A DNA stretch of 64,000 nucleotides from Piscicola geometra (Eukaryota > Annelida > Clitellata > Hirudinida > Piscicolidae), in NCBI GenBank assembly GCA_943735955.1, contig OX030964.1, positions 812,575 through 876,574 on the forward strand. Reading direction: 5' to 3'. The notes under the pieces were generated by a model that was not told the DNA's origin, searched no databases, and worked only from the letters and a program-made list of their open reading frames with translations. A program made the translations under genes and the position numbers. Within the stretch, counting starts at the first letter, position 1. Each line of letters starts with the position of its first letter. Of the stretch, positions 27,701-38,554 are shown piece by piece.

Positions 27701-29472
27701 TATTCAGCTTATCAGGACACATAGTTAGCAAGAAAAGAGCCTTTTTAGATCCAACTAATGTTGAAAAACTTGTTTGCTTGAGTAACTGTCTCAAAAATGA
27801 TGTGTGAAAATTGCATTTTTTATCATTTATGGATTTTTTTTTCAAATGTGGATTCTTTTTATATAAAAATTCTGATAAAATTTCTATTAAGTTTGTGAGA
27901 AAAAAAATTGTATAATATTTTAAACTAATGTCAAATATGCTAAAAACATTGGGTTAAATACGAACGATTAATCGAACGATTAACGACGATTAAAATTTTT
28001 TATCGTGGAACAGTACTAATATTAATTTTTACTCAAACCTTAAGATTTTTGAGCTTGACGTAGACTCCCTCCTCTCTCAGGGCGAGTTGTGGCGGCGTCG
28101 AAAGTTCAATCTCGACGCGGATGAAGTAGTCGGAGTAGGCGAACTTGAGTTGGAGAAAGGGGAAGCCGAGACACGTGGGCGTCCAGCAGGAGGCACTCAA
28201 GTGCTGGTGCAACGCCTCGGGAAAGTCGTTTTTGGAAATCACTCGTCTGTAAGATCCGTTAGTCATGAAGCTGCGAAGGAAGGAGACGAGAGAAGTTTTA
28301 GAGATTTGAATGTTCAAGAGCCTGTCTTTTGGACACTGGTTCAACATGCCAGGCTGTTTGTAGAACATAAATCATAGATTTCAATGTTTTATTCCATATC
28401 AGAGTATAAAATATTTTCTATTTATCTCAAACCAAAACTAAATTACTTGAAAAAATGGCCCAAAAGTAGAATTGAAGCCAGTAAATTGCCCCTTCAAGAA
28501 CGCTACAATTGTTCCATTCATGAAGACAGGCGCTCGAGTGGGAGACAGATCAGCGTGGATGAAATCTGCAACTGGGAACGCCCATGGCAGATTCGAGACT
28601 TGTTCAAGTGCCATTCCAAGAAGACGACAAGGCTTACTGAGACTGAGGGTCACCAACTTGCTCAGGGGAGCGTACATGAGGCTTTGCAAACCACTTCCGA
28701 CCCTCAAGTCGAGTCCTCCAAATGAGCCGGAACACTCGCTTGCCTCGAAGGCAAACAATGTCTCTCGTTTGACTCTCAGTGTGAACGTCATGTCCAATTC
28801 CAATGCCTCCAAAACTCCAGTTCCTGCCTCGGAGGTGTCAACAAAAAACTTTTTGTATCTGCGTGTGATGAGAATATATTGTTGGTCTGAACACCCAGAT
28901 TAAATTCTCTTTCTGAAAAAAATCATTTATCTTTTATTAAGTTAGAGAAATTTACTTGTAGAACCAATTAGCAGCTATTTTCAAGTTCATTTTTCGGATG
29001 ATGACCTTCAAACCATCTTCATCAATTGTCGTTATGTTCACCGACCCTCCTACCTTCTCTAAAAGCTGTGAAGCGAATATCAAGAGTAAATGAATATAAA
29101 AGACTTTGAATGAGCCTTTAAAAACGTCACAGAATACTCGTGAAAATTGTATTTAATTTTCTTGGGTACCTGGATTTCATGGATCTTGAAATAGACCAGG
29201 CCAAAAGGTGACAGTGACAAAATGCCATGGTGGCCTTTAAGACGGGTGCAGTTGGAGGGTGGAGCGTTGATGAGGGAGGTGATGAAGTCCTGTAGAGCCT
29301 GTGCAGTTGTTGAAACAGAAATTCCATTTCTGGACGTGGGTGTGTCGTTGATTGATAGATCCGGTTTGAATGTTTCTTCACGTATGCCTGTGGTTGTTTC
29401 CGTGGATTCTTCTGTTCCATTTGTTACATGGAAAGTGCAGAGGTAGACAAGAAGGCAAACTATTTTTTTCAT
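24775..29472 (-). CDS. BPI/LBP/CETP/PLTP-family secreted lipid-binding protein (complete, 5 exons)
   Basis: Exons 29472-29170, 29065-28956, 28858-28447, 28353-28039 and 25122-24775 join in phase into 495 codons plus stop, the usual family length. Residues 1-19 (MKKIVCLLVYLCTFHVTNG) are a signal peptide, followed by a Ser/Thr-rich stretch. Residues about 50-275 match the N-terminal barrel, with Cys180 and Cys215 at the place of the conserved BPI disulfide. The domain linker (VFMNGTIVAFLKGQF) matches the end of BPI's N-domain. Exons 4-5 form the C-terminal barrel and end SSDLKFGF, like BPI's last strand. Family members bind lipopolysaccharide or transport lipids; which applies here is unknown. 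Introns 1-3 are about 100 bp; intron 4 is 2.9 kb of transposon. The exon 5 acceptor (CCGAAG|GT) lacks a good pyrimidine tract. Several N-glycosylation sequons fit secretion. Confidence 0.87.
25301..25567. repeat. 18-bp minisatellite TTTAACAATTTTAATGCA, about 14 copies
   Basis: Nearly perfect units inside the outer hAT. The first unit seems grown from the hAT's own TTTAACG-rich end sequence. Confidence 0.96.
26286..27538 (-). mobile_element. hAT nested inside the outer hAT, exact 8-bp duplication
   Basis: An exact 8-bp target duplication TGACAAAG flanks it (26278-26285 and 27539-27546). Terminal repeats are CAGTGATTTTCCAGTT and (reversed) CAGTGTTGTTCCAGTT. Dense CAGTTACAGTTA subterminal repeats fill both ends (26310-26450 and 27370-27530). 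The minus strand keeps a transposase piece (26955-26728) with GHRFVISMDCWTKKG, the first catalytic region of hATs. Removing it restores the reading frame of the outer element. Confidence 0.92.
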
Positions 29473-30930
29473 CTTACAAAGGCTTTTTTAAAGCATTTTT
29501 CTTTTTGAATGCGTATTTTTTTATGAAAATTTTGACACTGATCTCAAAACGTTTATCCGTTCACATCTTAGGCTAGATAGTCAAGATTTTGAAATAAATA
29601 TATTTGAGGCATACCTGAGAATTAAGTTATCAAATATTCTTTTTGACTTAAAGTGGGAAAAGGTTTTTAAATCTAATTAAAATTCATTGATTTTCAAAAA
29701 AAAGAATGAATAATTCATGATTTAATCTCAGCGATGAAGGAGAATATGTGGGGCAAGCACACCTGCGAGTAGTCGATAACGAAAGGCGAAGTTCGTGGCG
29801 AAGAGGTGATAGGTTTGCCAATAATCAAGATTTTAATTAAGGTTGCTTCAATGCTGAAAGTTGCGTGGTCAACATTTACAATTATTTACAATTGACTACA
29901 TTTAAAACGCAAGTGAAAATTTAATAAATTTCACTTTTTGAAGCAGAAAAGCTCTTCTAACAAACCAGAGTTCTTTTTTTGAGTGTTTCAGACGCACAAG
30001 CAAGTAGGCCTGGTTGTTATTGAGTTCTTTTGATGGGAGGTTGAACAGCATCTTGTATATAGAGTGTCTATACAAGATGCGAGTGTATATTGTACACTGA
30101 GCATAATCGTTGCTGCTACATTACCTCTAGCTGAGAAACGGTTTGATTGTTAGGCAAAAATGTCTCCGAAGTGAATGAGACTTCGCACCAGCACTTAGTC
30201 ATTTCTTCGAATCGCCGTTGTACTCGACACATCTGTTCATCATTCTTTATTTTAAAATTATTCGAATAATCGTTACTCTGTTTTTACAACTAAATTGTTC
30301 AAGTTGTCCTAATACTATAAAGTTCATTATTATTTGTTTTTTTTTTACTTAAGATGACTAATAAAATATTTTAGGAAAAATCTAATTGTACAAAAAGGGC
30401 TGTTATTGGAGTGAAATAATTACACTGGTCGACAAATAGAAACAAACTTTACTTAAATCATATATGAATAATTGTGTGCTGGATCTGTAAATGTTATCCG
30501 TTTCCACGCATCTCATCCCATTTTTTTATACGCCATCAAAAGGGTTGCTCTATTGCAATGAACTGTTTCAATACAACAAGTCGAATTTTTGCGTAGATTT
30601 GAAATATTCTGTAAATTTTAATCAAATCTCTTATTATTTATGTCAGATAAACAAAACATAATAAAATACAACAACAACAAATGAAACATAGTTATTTAAT
30701 ACTAAAAACTTTGAACTAATGGTCCTTTTGTGTACTGATTGGTTTTTGTAGAATATTTCAGCAGCTCTTTTTTTGTTTCTTTAAAGTAAATTCTCATCAT
30801 TCTTTCATCAAAAATCCACTCGTTCAAATGGGATGCTTAAAGTTCCGAATTGCTGTTTTGAGAAACACAACTCGCAAACTAAACCATTGAGTTCCACTTG
30901 TGAAATGAGATGAGGTTCCCTAGATGAATT
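29473..30930. other. Intergenic region upstream of the BPI-family gene
   Basis: AT-rich, with no coding frame recognised. Any promoter of the minus-strand gene should lie near 29480-29800, but no TATA box or other signal stands out. One perfect hairpin is listed separately. Confidence 0.4.
30048..30080. other. Perfect 12-bp inverted repeat with 9-nt loop
   Basis: GCATCTTGTATA, nine bases, then TATACAAGATGC: a perfect stem of 12 bp. Function unknown. Confidence 0.8.
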
Positions 30931-31290
30931 CTGTGCTTTCTAATCATCGTCTGTTGACACTTGCGCCAACTCAACATCCTCTCTGGAATCTGTAATATCC
31001 TGCCATGAAACTGGAGCTCTTGGAACAGGTAAATCATCTCCATGAGGAACTGGTCTCATAGCTGATGAAGATTTGCTACACAATGGAAGCTTTATTCTTT
31101 GAGGAAGGCCCAGACATTTGTCCTACAGAAACAGCAGTCGTCATGGTGCTTTGTTGAATCACGCCAAATCATCGAAACAGCAAAAGATATATGATCTTTT
31201 TTCCTTGCAGCTATTGCGTCAGTTAATACATAAAATCTATTGCACGTTGCATGCTTTGTCTTTATCTTCTTGGCAACCAAATGAAACCTT
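30930..31290 (-). pseudogene. Fragment of a multicopy uncharacterised gene family
   Basis: The minus strand reads SFAVSMIWRDSTKHHDDCCFC and then, after frameshifts, SSSAMRPVPHGDDLPVP and a C-terminal acidic end. I recall this W-R-(E/D)-P...D-D-C-Y-F-C...R-P-V-P-H pattern from a multicopy family of unknown function in arthropod and cnidarian genomes. No intact frame or start is present. Confidence 0.45.
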
Positions 31291-32915
31291 TATGAAGTTT
31301 TCACCAAACTTGAAATTGGTCTACGCTGACTATTTAGCGAGCGGGATGGCTTAGATTAGAGGTGCACAACCCGCAGCCCTTCGGCCTGTTTGATGCGGCT
31401 CCCAGACAACTCGTCCATTTTGGCTATTTGCGGCCCTAACAGAATTTTAAATCGACGCACCCACCCATCTTTTTTTAATAGTACTGTTTGCACATCCTAA
31501 ATATAAAACGATTGAAACAACAACAACGAGCGATAATTGAGTTTGCGCGCTGGTTGTTTTAATTTAGTAAGAATGTTAAAGCGTAAAATTGAAGCAGAAA
31601 ATCATCAGTTTAGTAATGAAGAATGGACAGAAAAATATTTTATGCAGCATTTCAACGGAACAGCTTTGTGCCTAATTTATCGCGAGTCCGTAACTGTAAT
31701 GAAGGACTACAATTGCAAAAGACATTATGAAACCAAACACGCTTCTACGTTTGATGATGTGAAAGGCAAAGCTAGAAAAAACAAAATTGATCAACTTGTA
31801 AAAAGATTGTCATCTGAGCAAAAATTTTTTACAAAAAAAGTTTATGAAAATAAGACTTTTGTTCGCGCCGGTTGTGCCGTAGCACAGATTAGTGCGCGAT
31901 TGTCTCGACTATTTACTGATGATGATTTCGTCCAAGACTGCATGCAAGCCATTTGCGAAGAAGTCTTCCCTGAGAAAACAGACCTGTTCAACAAAGTGCC
32001 ATTGTCACGGATGGTTATCTAGCGCCGGGTGGTTGATTTATCCAACGACGTTTGTGAAAAGTTTCGTGACAAGTTTGCCATTTGCAAGTATTTTTTAATT
32101 GCCTTAGATGAAAACAAGGATAACGTTGACACAGCACAGCTTTTGGTTTTTGTTCGTGCGGTGGATGAGAACTGTAAATTAATTCAGAAATTAGCAGGAA
32201 TGGCCTCACTACGTGGACGTACGACTGGTGCAGATATTTTTGGAGAAGTGAAATCTGTTCTTGAAGTTCAGTGGCCAAAGCTCTGTAGTGTTACTACTAA
32301 CGGTGCAATTGCCATGACTGGTAAAGAATTAGAACTTGTTGCTCATCTACGATCACATTTGCGAGACTTAGGAATTCCAACAGACACCATCCACGCATAC
32401 CACTGGATCATACATCAAGAGTCACTGTGTACACGACTCATTAATTTTTATAATGTTATGAAGTTTGTTTTTAAATCAGTGAACTTCATTCGAGCAAAAG
32501 GACTTAACCATCGACAATTCAGATCATTTCTTGAAAACATTGAGTCAGAATATCGTGACATACCATATCACACTGATGTAAGGTGGTTGAGTCGAGGAAA
32601 AGTTCTAACTAGGTTTGTTGAGTTACGAAAGGAAATCTGTGAATTTCTTGTTACCAAAGGCAAAGACACAGCTGTTTTTACAGACAAACAGTGGTTGGCG
32701 GACTTAGCATTTTTGACAGACATAACAGAACACTTAAATAAATTGAATCTGCGTCTTCAAGGCAAATATCACTACATCTTTGATATGTACCAAGAGCTGC
32801 TGTCATTCACGATGAAGGTACGGCTGTTTTGTTCGAATCTGCAGTCTGATAATTTATGTCATTTTCCTATTTGTTCAGCTTTTCAGAAGGAATGCCAATG
32901 TGACTTCAATAAATA

Positions 32916-35622
32916 CAGGGGCGCAACCAGTAAAAAATGCTGGGGAGGGCTCAACTTTAGTCAAAAAAAAATTTTTTTAATCCATTTACCGCAGCTGTTG
33001 CGTTTTGCAACATCAATTTTTATATTTTCTTGCTGTTTTAATACCGAGTTTGTTCACATATTTTGTACAATAAATTTTTTATTTTAATTTTATAGGTTAC
33101 ATTTCAACTTTTTTCATTTTATTATTTATAGTCTTTTATATCCTGTTCACATTTAAAATTTCTCAAAACAATCTTTCTTCGGTTAGATAATTGTTCAATT
33201 TTTTCATTTGATTTTTAGTATATTTATACAAATTTTGTTTAAATTTCAGTGTGAAAAGATAGTTAATACTTGAATTAATTTTTTTATTCAAAATAACTTG
33301 TAAAACGTTTTCAATGCTTTTAAAAATCAATGGTGCGTTTTCGAAACTTTGACATAATATGATTTCATATGATTTTTAATAAGTCTAGTCATTATAATAA
33401 TAATAAAACTATTATTTTAATTTTAATGTATTATGAAATTTATAAAATTAAAATTAAAAGTTGAATTTTGTAGATGAATGTTGATTTTTATATTTCGATA
33501 AAACATTCCAAACCGCAAATGCTTCACACTTGAAGCTTTTATTAAAAAGAATATAATTTTTTCACTTCTCATAGGTCGAATATAAAATTGAAATAAAGAT
33601 AACATTCGTCGTCTGTGTCGTCTTTGAAACAGAACGACAGTTTATGAGTGCTGTTGTAATTCACGTTAAATAATTTGCTTTGTTGTAATTAAAATAATTA
33701 TTATTAATATTATAACAAATAAAATAATTAGAAGTCTGAATTTTATCGAACTATTTGCAATTGAAATGTATTTCTGTTAAATAATAAATAATAATAATAA
33801 ATAATAAATGTGGTTTGAATCAATTTATTTATGATTTCTTACTGTACATAAGTATGTCACACTTCCCGCTCACGTTTCGTTTTCGCAACATTTTGCCCCA
33901 TTAAAACTTATAAAATAATTGTTTTCAATTTTGCTTGAGTTATTCTAATAACCATATAATGCAAGTCTAAATGTAAAACTCATTTTAACTTTTTTTCTCG
34001 GGTAGCGGCGGTAAATGGGCTAAATAAAAACTACCAATTATAATTGATAAAGAATTTAGATAGTTTATTAATAATACAAAAGAAAAACTACAAAGTAAGT
34101 TGCATAGTATTCTTAAAGTTACGTCATCATTTTTTAAACTAAGGTAAAAAGTAATAAAATAAGTTTAATATGAGATCCTAAACAGTCTATAATTTTTTTC
34201 AAATATTTAGTTTCAACTAAATTTTGATGTGTTCTCAGTTACAAAATAATTTTTCGATCAGTTTGTGAAAATCTTTTCACCATTTCATTTACTGGATATT
34301 GATATATTGAGGTCTTTGGTTAGCTGCTGCCATTTTGGCAGCCGCTCAAATAAATTTGTAGAATAAACGGTTTTGGGTATAATATATTGAATTTTTAGAA
34401 TCTTAAGTCTAAATAAAAATTAAATTTAATTATTTTGAATTTTTTTAGTGCGAATGTTGGTTGTTTTGAATCTGTCAAGGAATGGCCGCAGGGAATCAAG
34501 TGAGCTGCGACATAAAGGAGAAATCCTTCCATAGCAGCAGCAGCGTTGGCAGGGACTTCTCCTTCACCTTCTATCGTAGTCTCGGCACCAGTGGCAAGAC
34601 AGAAAATTGAGAAGAATGATGATTGTGTTTTGTTGTTTTGAGGATTATGTGGTGATGATTGTGCTGTGGTATGAGTGTTGGTATTGTGGTGATGATTGAA
34701 TTTTTTTTTTGTGATGATAGTGATTTTTTGGCGGTGATTGTCATGGTGGTGTGGGTGAAGTTAGATTATTGAGGTTGATTGATTGTTTTTTTTTATATAA
34801 TTAAATTTATATATATACATATATTGGTAGTGGTCTAAAAACCGTTCTATTTAACAAATTTATTTGAAGAGCGCCTTTGTTCACTTAGTAAAAGGCGCTA
34901 TAGAAATCATTAGTGATTGATTGATTGATTGAAGAAGTGCAGTAGCTGTTTTGGTAGTAGATATTTTCAAACAAGCTTTGCAAACGATAAGCAGACACAG
35001 TCGTCTTAAGATGAGTTTTAATAGGCCGAAGTTTAGAAAATGCTTTTTCTGCATCTGATGAAGTAACTGGCAGAGTCAGAACAACATCGAGCATATAATG
35101 CAACTCGGGCTGAAGGCTTGTGGCTCAAAAGAGTTCTTGCAGTTCGATACATGCAATGAGATCAGACTGGTCCGTACGTAAACTTGATGTGTTGAGGTCA
35201 TTTTGAGCTGTCTTCACACAGTTTCTGCATCCTTTCCATGAAGGTTGGATATTCTGAAAGCTCGAGAGTTATTTTGTCTATCTGATTTGTTTTTTATATA
35301 CTGTGTCATAGCTTAAAAAAATTTACATATAAAAAGTTTAAAGATTTAAAAGTGTAGTTAAGGTCTAGTGGTACTCTATTTCTTCTCAGAATTTGTGACA
35401 TGTTAGTGTTATTTTGGTGGGATCTCTATGTTCTGTGTTGATATATGAAATGTTTCGTGAGCTAAAGACCCGATGGCCATCCAGAGAAAATATTATTGTC
35501 CTATGGCATATTGAAAAATTCATTACCTTTCCCCCCCCCCCACCACCAAAAAAACTCATCGATTTTCGAAAAATTGCGAGGCTCTTCGAAAAGGGCTTGA
35601 GCCCCCCCTGATTGCGCCACTG
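32916..35622 (-). mobile_element. hAT nested in the GTF2IRD2-like hAT, exact 8-bp duplication
   Basis: Flanked by an exact AATAAATA duplication (32908-32915 and 35623-35630). Termini are CAGGGGCGCAACCAG and (reversed) CAGTGGCGCAATCAG. The minus strand keeps a C-terminal transposase fragment (35260-34885) with LTLPVTSSDAEKAFSKLRPI, the DUF4371/ZMYM-type hAT signature. Most of 33000-34300 is AT-rich with no frame. It carries family R copy 4. Confidence 0.9.
34310..34930 (+). repeat. Family R copy 4, inside the nested hAT
   Basis: Aligned with 195-1050 minus the AT expansion. It ends AAAAGGCGCTATAGAAAT and a (GATT)n tail, supporting an L2-like 3' end for this family. The short open frame is broken here. 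Confidence 0.75.
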
Positions 35623-36530
35623 AATAAATACCACGACAGTTGTGAAGCGTTACTAAAAAAATTTAATGAACGTTTTGATGCATTCAGGGAGCATAAGGAT
35701 TTATTCAACTTCATCCGTGACCCTATCTCTTGTGCTGTAGAATCCGTACCTGAGCAATGTCAGTTAAAAGTTCAATGTTCACCAGAATTAAAGTCTGCGT
35801 TACAGCATAACTCCATTTTAACTTTTTATGGAAGTCTTAGTTTAGTTAAATATGGAGCTTGCCGAATCTTGTCTAGATTTGGCAGCACATACGTGTGTGA
35901 ACAAACGTTTTCAGTCATAAACACAAATAAAAATAAACTGAGATCATCTTTGACTGATGATAATCTTTGTTCGATTTTGAGGCTTGCGGCAACAGAACTC
36001 GAACCCAATATTGGCAATGTTGTTGCAACCATTCAGGCTCAACCTTCTCATTAAAATTCTAGCATTTAGTTATTCATTCATGTTTAAATAACGTTGTTTT
36101 TTTTAATGACATTTATTAAAAACTTGCATTCTTTGAGTTTTTTTACATTTAGTTATTTATGCATGTTTAAATAACGCTATTTTTTTATGACATTCATTAA
36201 AAATTTGCATTCTTTGAGTTGTTTTATTGTGTCATCTATGTGCACGCTGATGCGGCCCTTGGCGTCCAGGGACACAGTAATTTTGGCCTTCAGGCTGAAA
36301 AAGGTTGTGCACCCCTGATCTAAACCCTTTTCAAGTCTATAGTTTAGAGAGTCAAAAGCGTCTGAAAATCATTAAAAAGTTAACTTCCCAATTTTGATTT
36401 AAAATTTCAAATATCCTATTTCTTAAATGTTTTTATATGCTTTATTTGAATGTGAATTAAATTAGGAGACAAAATGGCGTGTAGCAAGCTTTTACGCATT
36501 CACTTTTAGTTATCTAGAAAGAACCTAAAA

Positions 36531-37435
36531 CTCCTAATCAATCAAACAATCAAATCAATTTCTATAGCGCTCTTTCGTCAAAATCAAGAGCACTCGTAAA
36601 TAAAGTTGTTTAGCAGATATGTCTTCAGATCCTTACGAAAAGTCAATAATGATTTAGAAGTAGTTAAATAAGAAGGTAATGAGTTCCACATATATGGACC
36701 TGCATAATGTGATGATAAATAGGAGTACGGTTAACGATTCTAGCTGCATAATTAAAATGGTTTTAAAGTACTTTCAAGTAAATTAGAATAGAGTGAATTA
36801 CAATAGTCAATTCGAGATATAAAAAGTGCAGAAACTAACATCTTTAAAGAAGGGTCACCTAAGTAAGGTAATAATTGTCTAATACGTCTGAGATGAAAAT
36901 AGCAAGATTTAGTAACAAATAGAATTTGGTTTGATAAGGTTAGTTTTGAGTCAGAAATAAATCCTAAGATACGACTATGATTAGATGAAACAATAGTATG
37001 AGAGGAAAAATTACATGGATCATTAATTAGTTTACCATTTTTATCAAAAAATATAAGTTCAAATTTTAGTGGATTCAATTTTAAAGACATTGAGCTAGAC
37101 CAGTTTCAATAGATAATAGACATAAACACAGTCATGTGTAGAAGATTCGTTCTGACAGTCTGTCCTTCATCTGCAGAGCTCATCTGCCTTGTGAAGTAGG
37201 TACCCAGTGGGTGCTTGCAAGCTGTGCCCTGGTGCTAAATTTGAGACCTTTAATTAAGATTTTATTGAAATCTGTTAGGCAGTTATTGGTTGAAGATTTT
37301 AATTCTGAGAGCAAGATTTGGCAAGCGATAAATTTAGTAACCAAAAAACAAGAAAAGATATAAATTATAATTATTATTATTTTAATTAAAAAAAACTAAA
37401 TTATTGGATCAGAAGACAAACTATTAGTATAACTA
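36531..37435 (-). mobile_element. L2-like LINE 3' fragment, copy 1
   Basis: On the minus strand 37090-36752 encodes the C-terminal part of an L2/CR1-type reverse transcriptase (SALFISRIDYCNSLYSNL), followed by WNSLPSYLTTSKSL and KDLKTYLLNNF. The element ends GCGCTATAGAAATTGATTTG with a (GATT)n tail at about 36535. The same 900 bp lie at 53045-53577 plus 57512-57890, where a LINE interrupts them. Confidence 0.82.
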
Positions 37436-37437
37436 TA

Positions 37438-37580
37438 AGGCCATAGTAAAGACAGTTGCAATAATCAATCTTGAAGAGAACTAGAGAAGATACAAGAAGC
37501 ATATGTCGTATTAAATAGCTTCTTTCTTTTCTTGATGATCCATTGTGGAAATAACAAGATTTTGAAACAGATAGAATTTG
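37438..37580 (-). mobile_element. Second L2-like LINE fragment
   Basis: The minus strand reads ILSVSKSCYFHNGSS and FKIDYCNCLYYGL, matching the same region as copy 1 but diverged, so it is a separate truncated insertion. Confidence 0.55.
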
Positions 37581-37589
37581 AGGAACTTT

Positions 37590-38340
37590 TGCAGATTATT
37601 CGATTTTTTTTCGAATAAGTGGTTTAAAAAAACGTTTAAATTTATTGATACAAAAACATTTAGATTATTATTTAAAGGTATAGTTAGGCCCCATCTAGAA
37701 TACCTCAGCAGTTTATGGAGTCCTTCATTGAAAAATCAAATTGATTGCATAGAAAATGTACAAAGGGCTGCAAAAATGCTACCTTATCTAAAAGACAAGA
37801 CTTACAACGATAGACTTGAAGTAATTAAGTTACCAACATTAAAATACCGAAGACTTCGAGGGGACATGATCGAAACCTATAAAATACTTAATAATAAATA
37901 TGATAGTAGAATAACGGAAGATATTTTCACACTTAATACAAGGCAATCAAGAGGAAATTCACTAATATTATCCAAAAAACAGTGCCAAATGAATACAATA
38001 AATTTTTTTATACACATAGAGTGGTAACAGTTTGGAATAGCTTGCCTGATGAGATCGTAAAAGCTGAAAATACAGATAAATTTAAAATAAAATTAGATAA
38101 ATACTGGGAAAACCATCCCATGATGTACAACTATAAGTGCGACTATGACATAATAGTAAAAAATAATTTATATACATAAACATAAATATATATATTTTTT
38201 TCATAATAATTATTCTTAGATATATGTGTTTTTTTTTGTGTTTTGTTTATTTATTTATTTATTTTTATAACCATTATAGAGGTCAAAAGATCTGCGTGGT
38301 TTTTAACTCCCTAAACTAAACTAAACTAAACTAAAAAATA
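37590..38340 (+). mobile_element. CR1/Jockey-like LINE 3' end with (CTAAA)n tail
   Basis: Plus-strand frame 37640-38027 includes RPHLEYLSSLWSP, IENVQRAAKMLP, KLPTLKYRRLRGDMIETYKIL and, after a frameshift, RVVTVWNSLPDEIV. This is the C-terminal domain after the reverse transcriptase. The 3' end reads GAGGTCAAAAGATCTGCGTGG then (CTAAA)5. A shorter copy of the same 3' end is at 60440-60650. Confidence 0.82.
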
Positions 38341-38554
38341 TTTCGAAAACTGTTGTTTTAAAATAGTCTTTCAAAAATAATTTTTGAAAAAGCATTATAT
38401 AAAGTGTTACAAAAACATATTTGATTTGATTTTTTTAGAATTTTCTATACTTTTAAAATGACGAAAAGTTTACTTTTCAAACTTTCCAACTGCTTTGAGA
38501 AGCTTGTGATCTATAATTTATGAAAGTCTTATCTTTTCATATTCAAAAATTAAA

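Larger units (their letters stand above)
25190..28018 (+). mobile_element. hAT element in BPI-family intron 4 (outer)
   Basis: Edges share CGATTAACG-rich sequence (25200-25290 and 27960-28015) that looks like degenerate inverted ends; no clear target duplication. The transposase tail is on the plus strand: YVASDSEDEDSS before the nested element (to 26285) and LARKYLSSPASTVPCERLFS after it (27547-27807), a ZBED-type hAT dimerisation domain. Most of the catalytic region is missing. It lies antisense to the host gene. Confidence 0.65.
31357..36317 (+). mobile_element. hAT transposon, GTF2IRD2-like transposase, split by another hAT
   Basis: Terminal inverted repeats TAGAGGTGCACAACC and (reversed) CAGGGGTGCACAACC. 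The transposase runs on the plus strand: 31573-32022 (BED-like start with HYETKHAS), 32029-32870 after one stop codon (catalytic region, with DVRWLSRGKVL at about 32575), then 35631-36054 past the nested insert (FGSTYVCEQTFSVINTNKNKLR, the dimerisation domain). Apart from the stop near 32022 and the insertion it is fairly well preserved. The immediate flanks are reverse complements of each other rather than a direct duplication. Confidence 0.88.

Noticed and set aside
31357..36317. A host GTF2IRD2-type transcription factor gene
   Set aside because: Terminal inverted repeats, absence of introns, a stop codon and a nested hAT show that it is a transposon; GTF2IRD2 itself contains a domesticated hAT.
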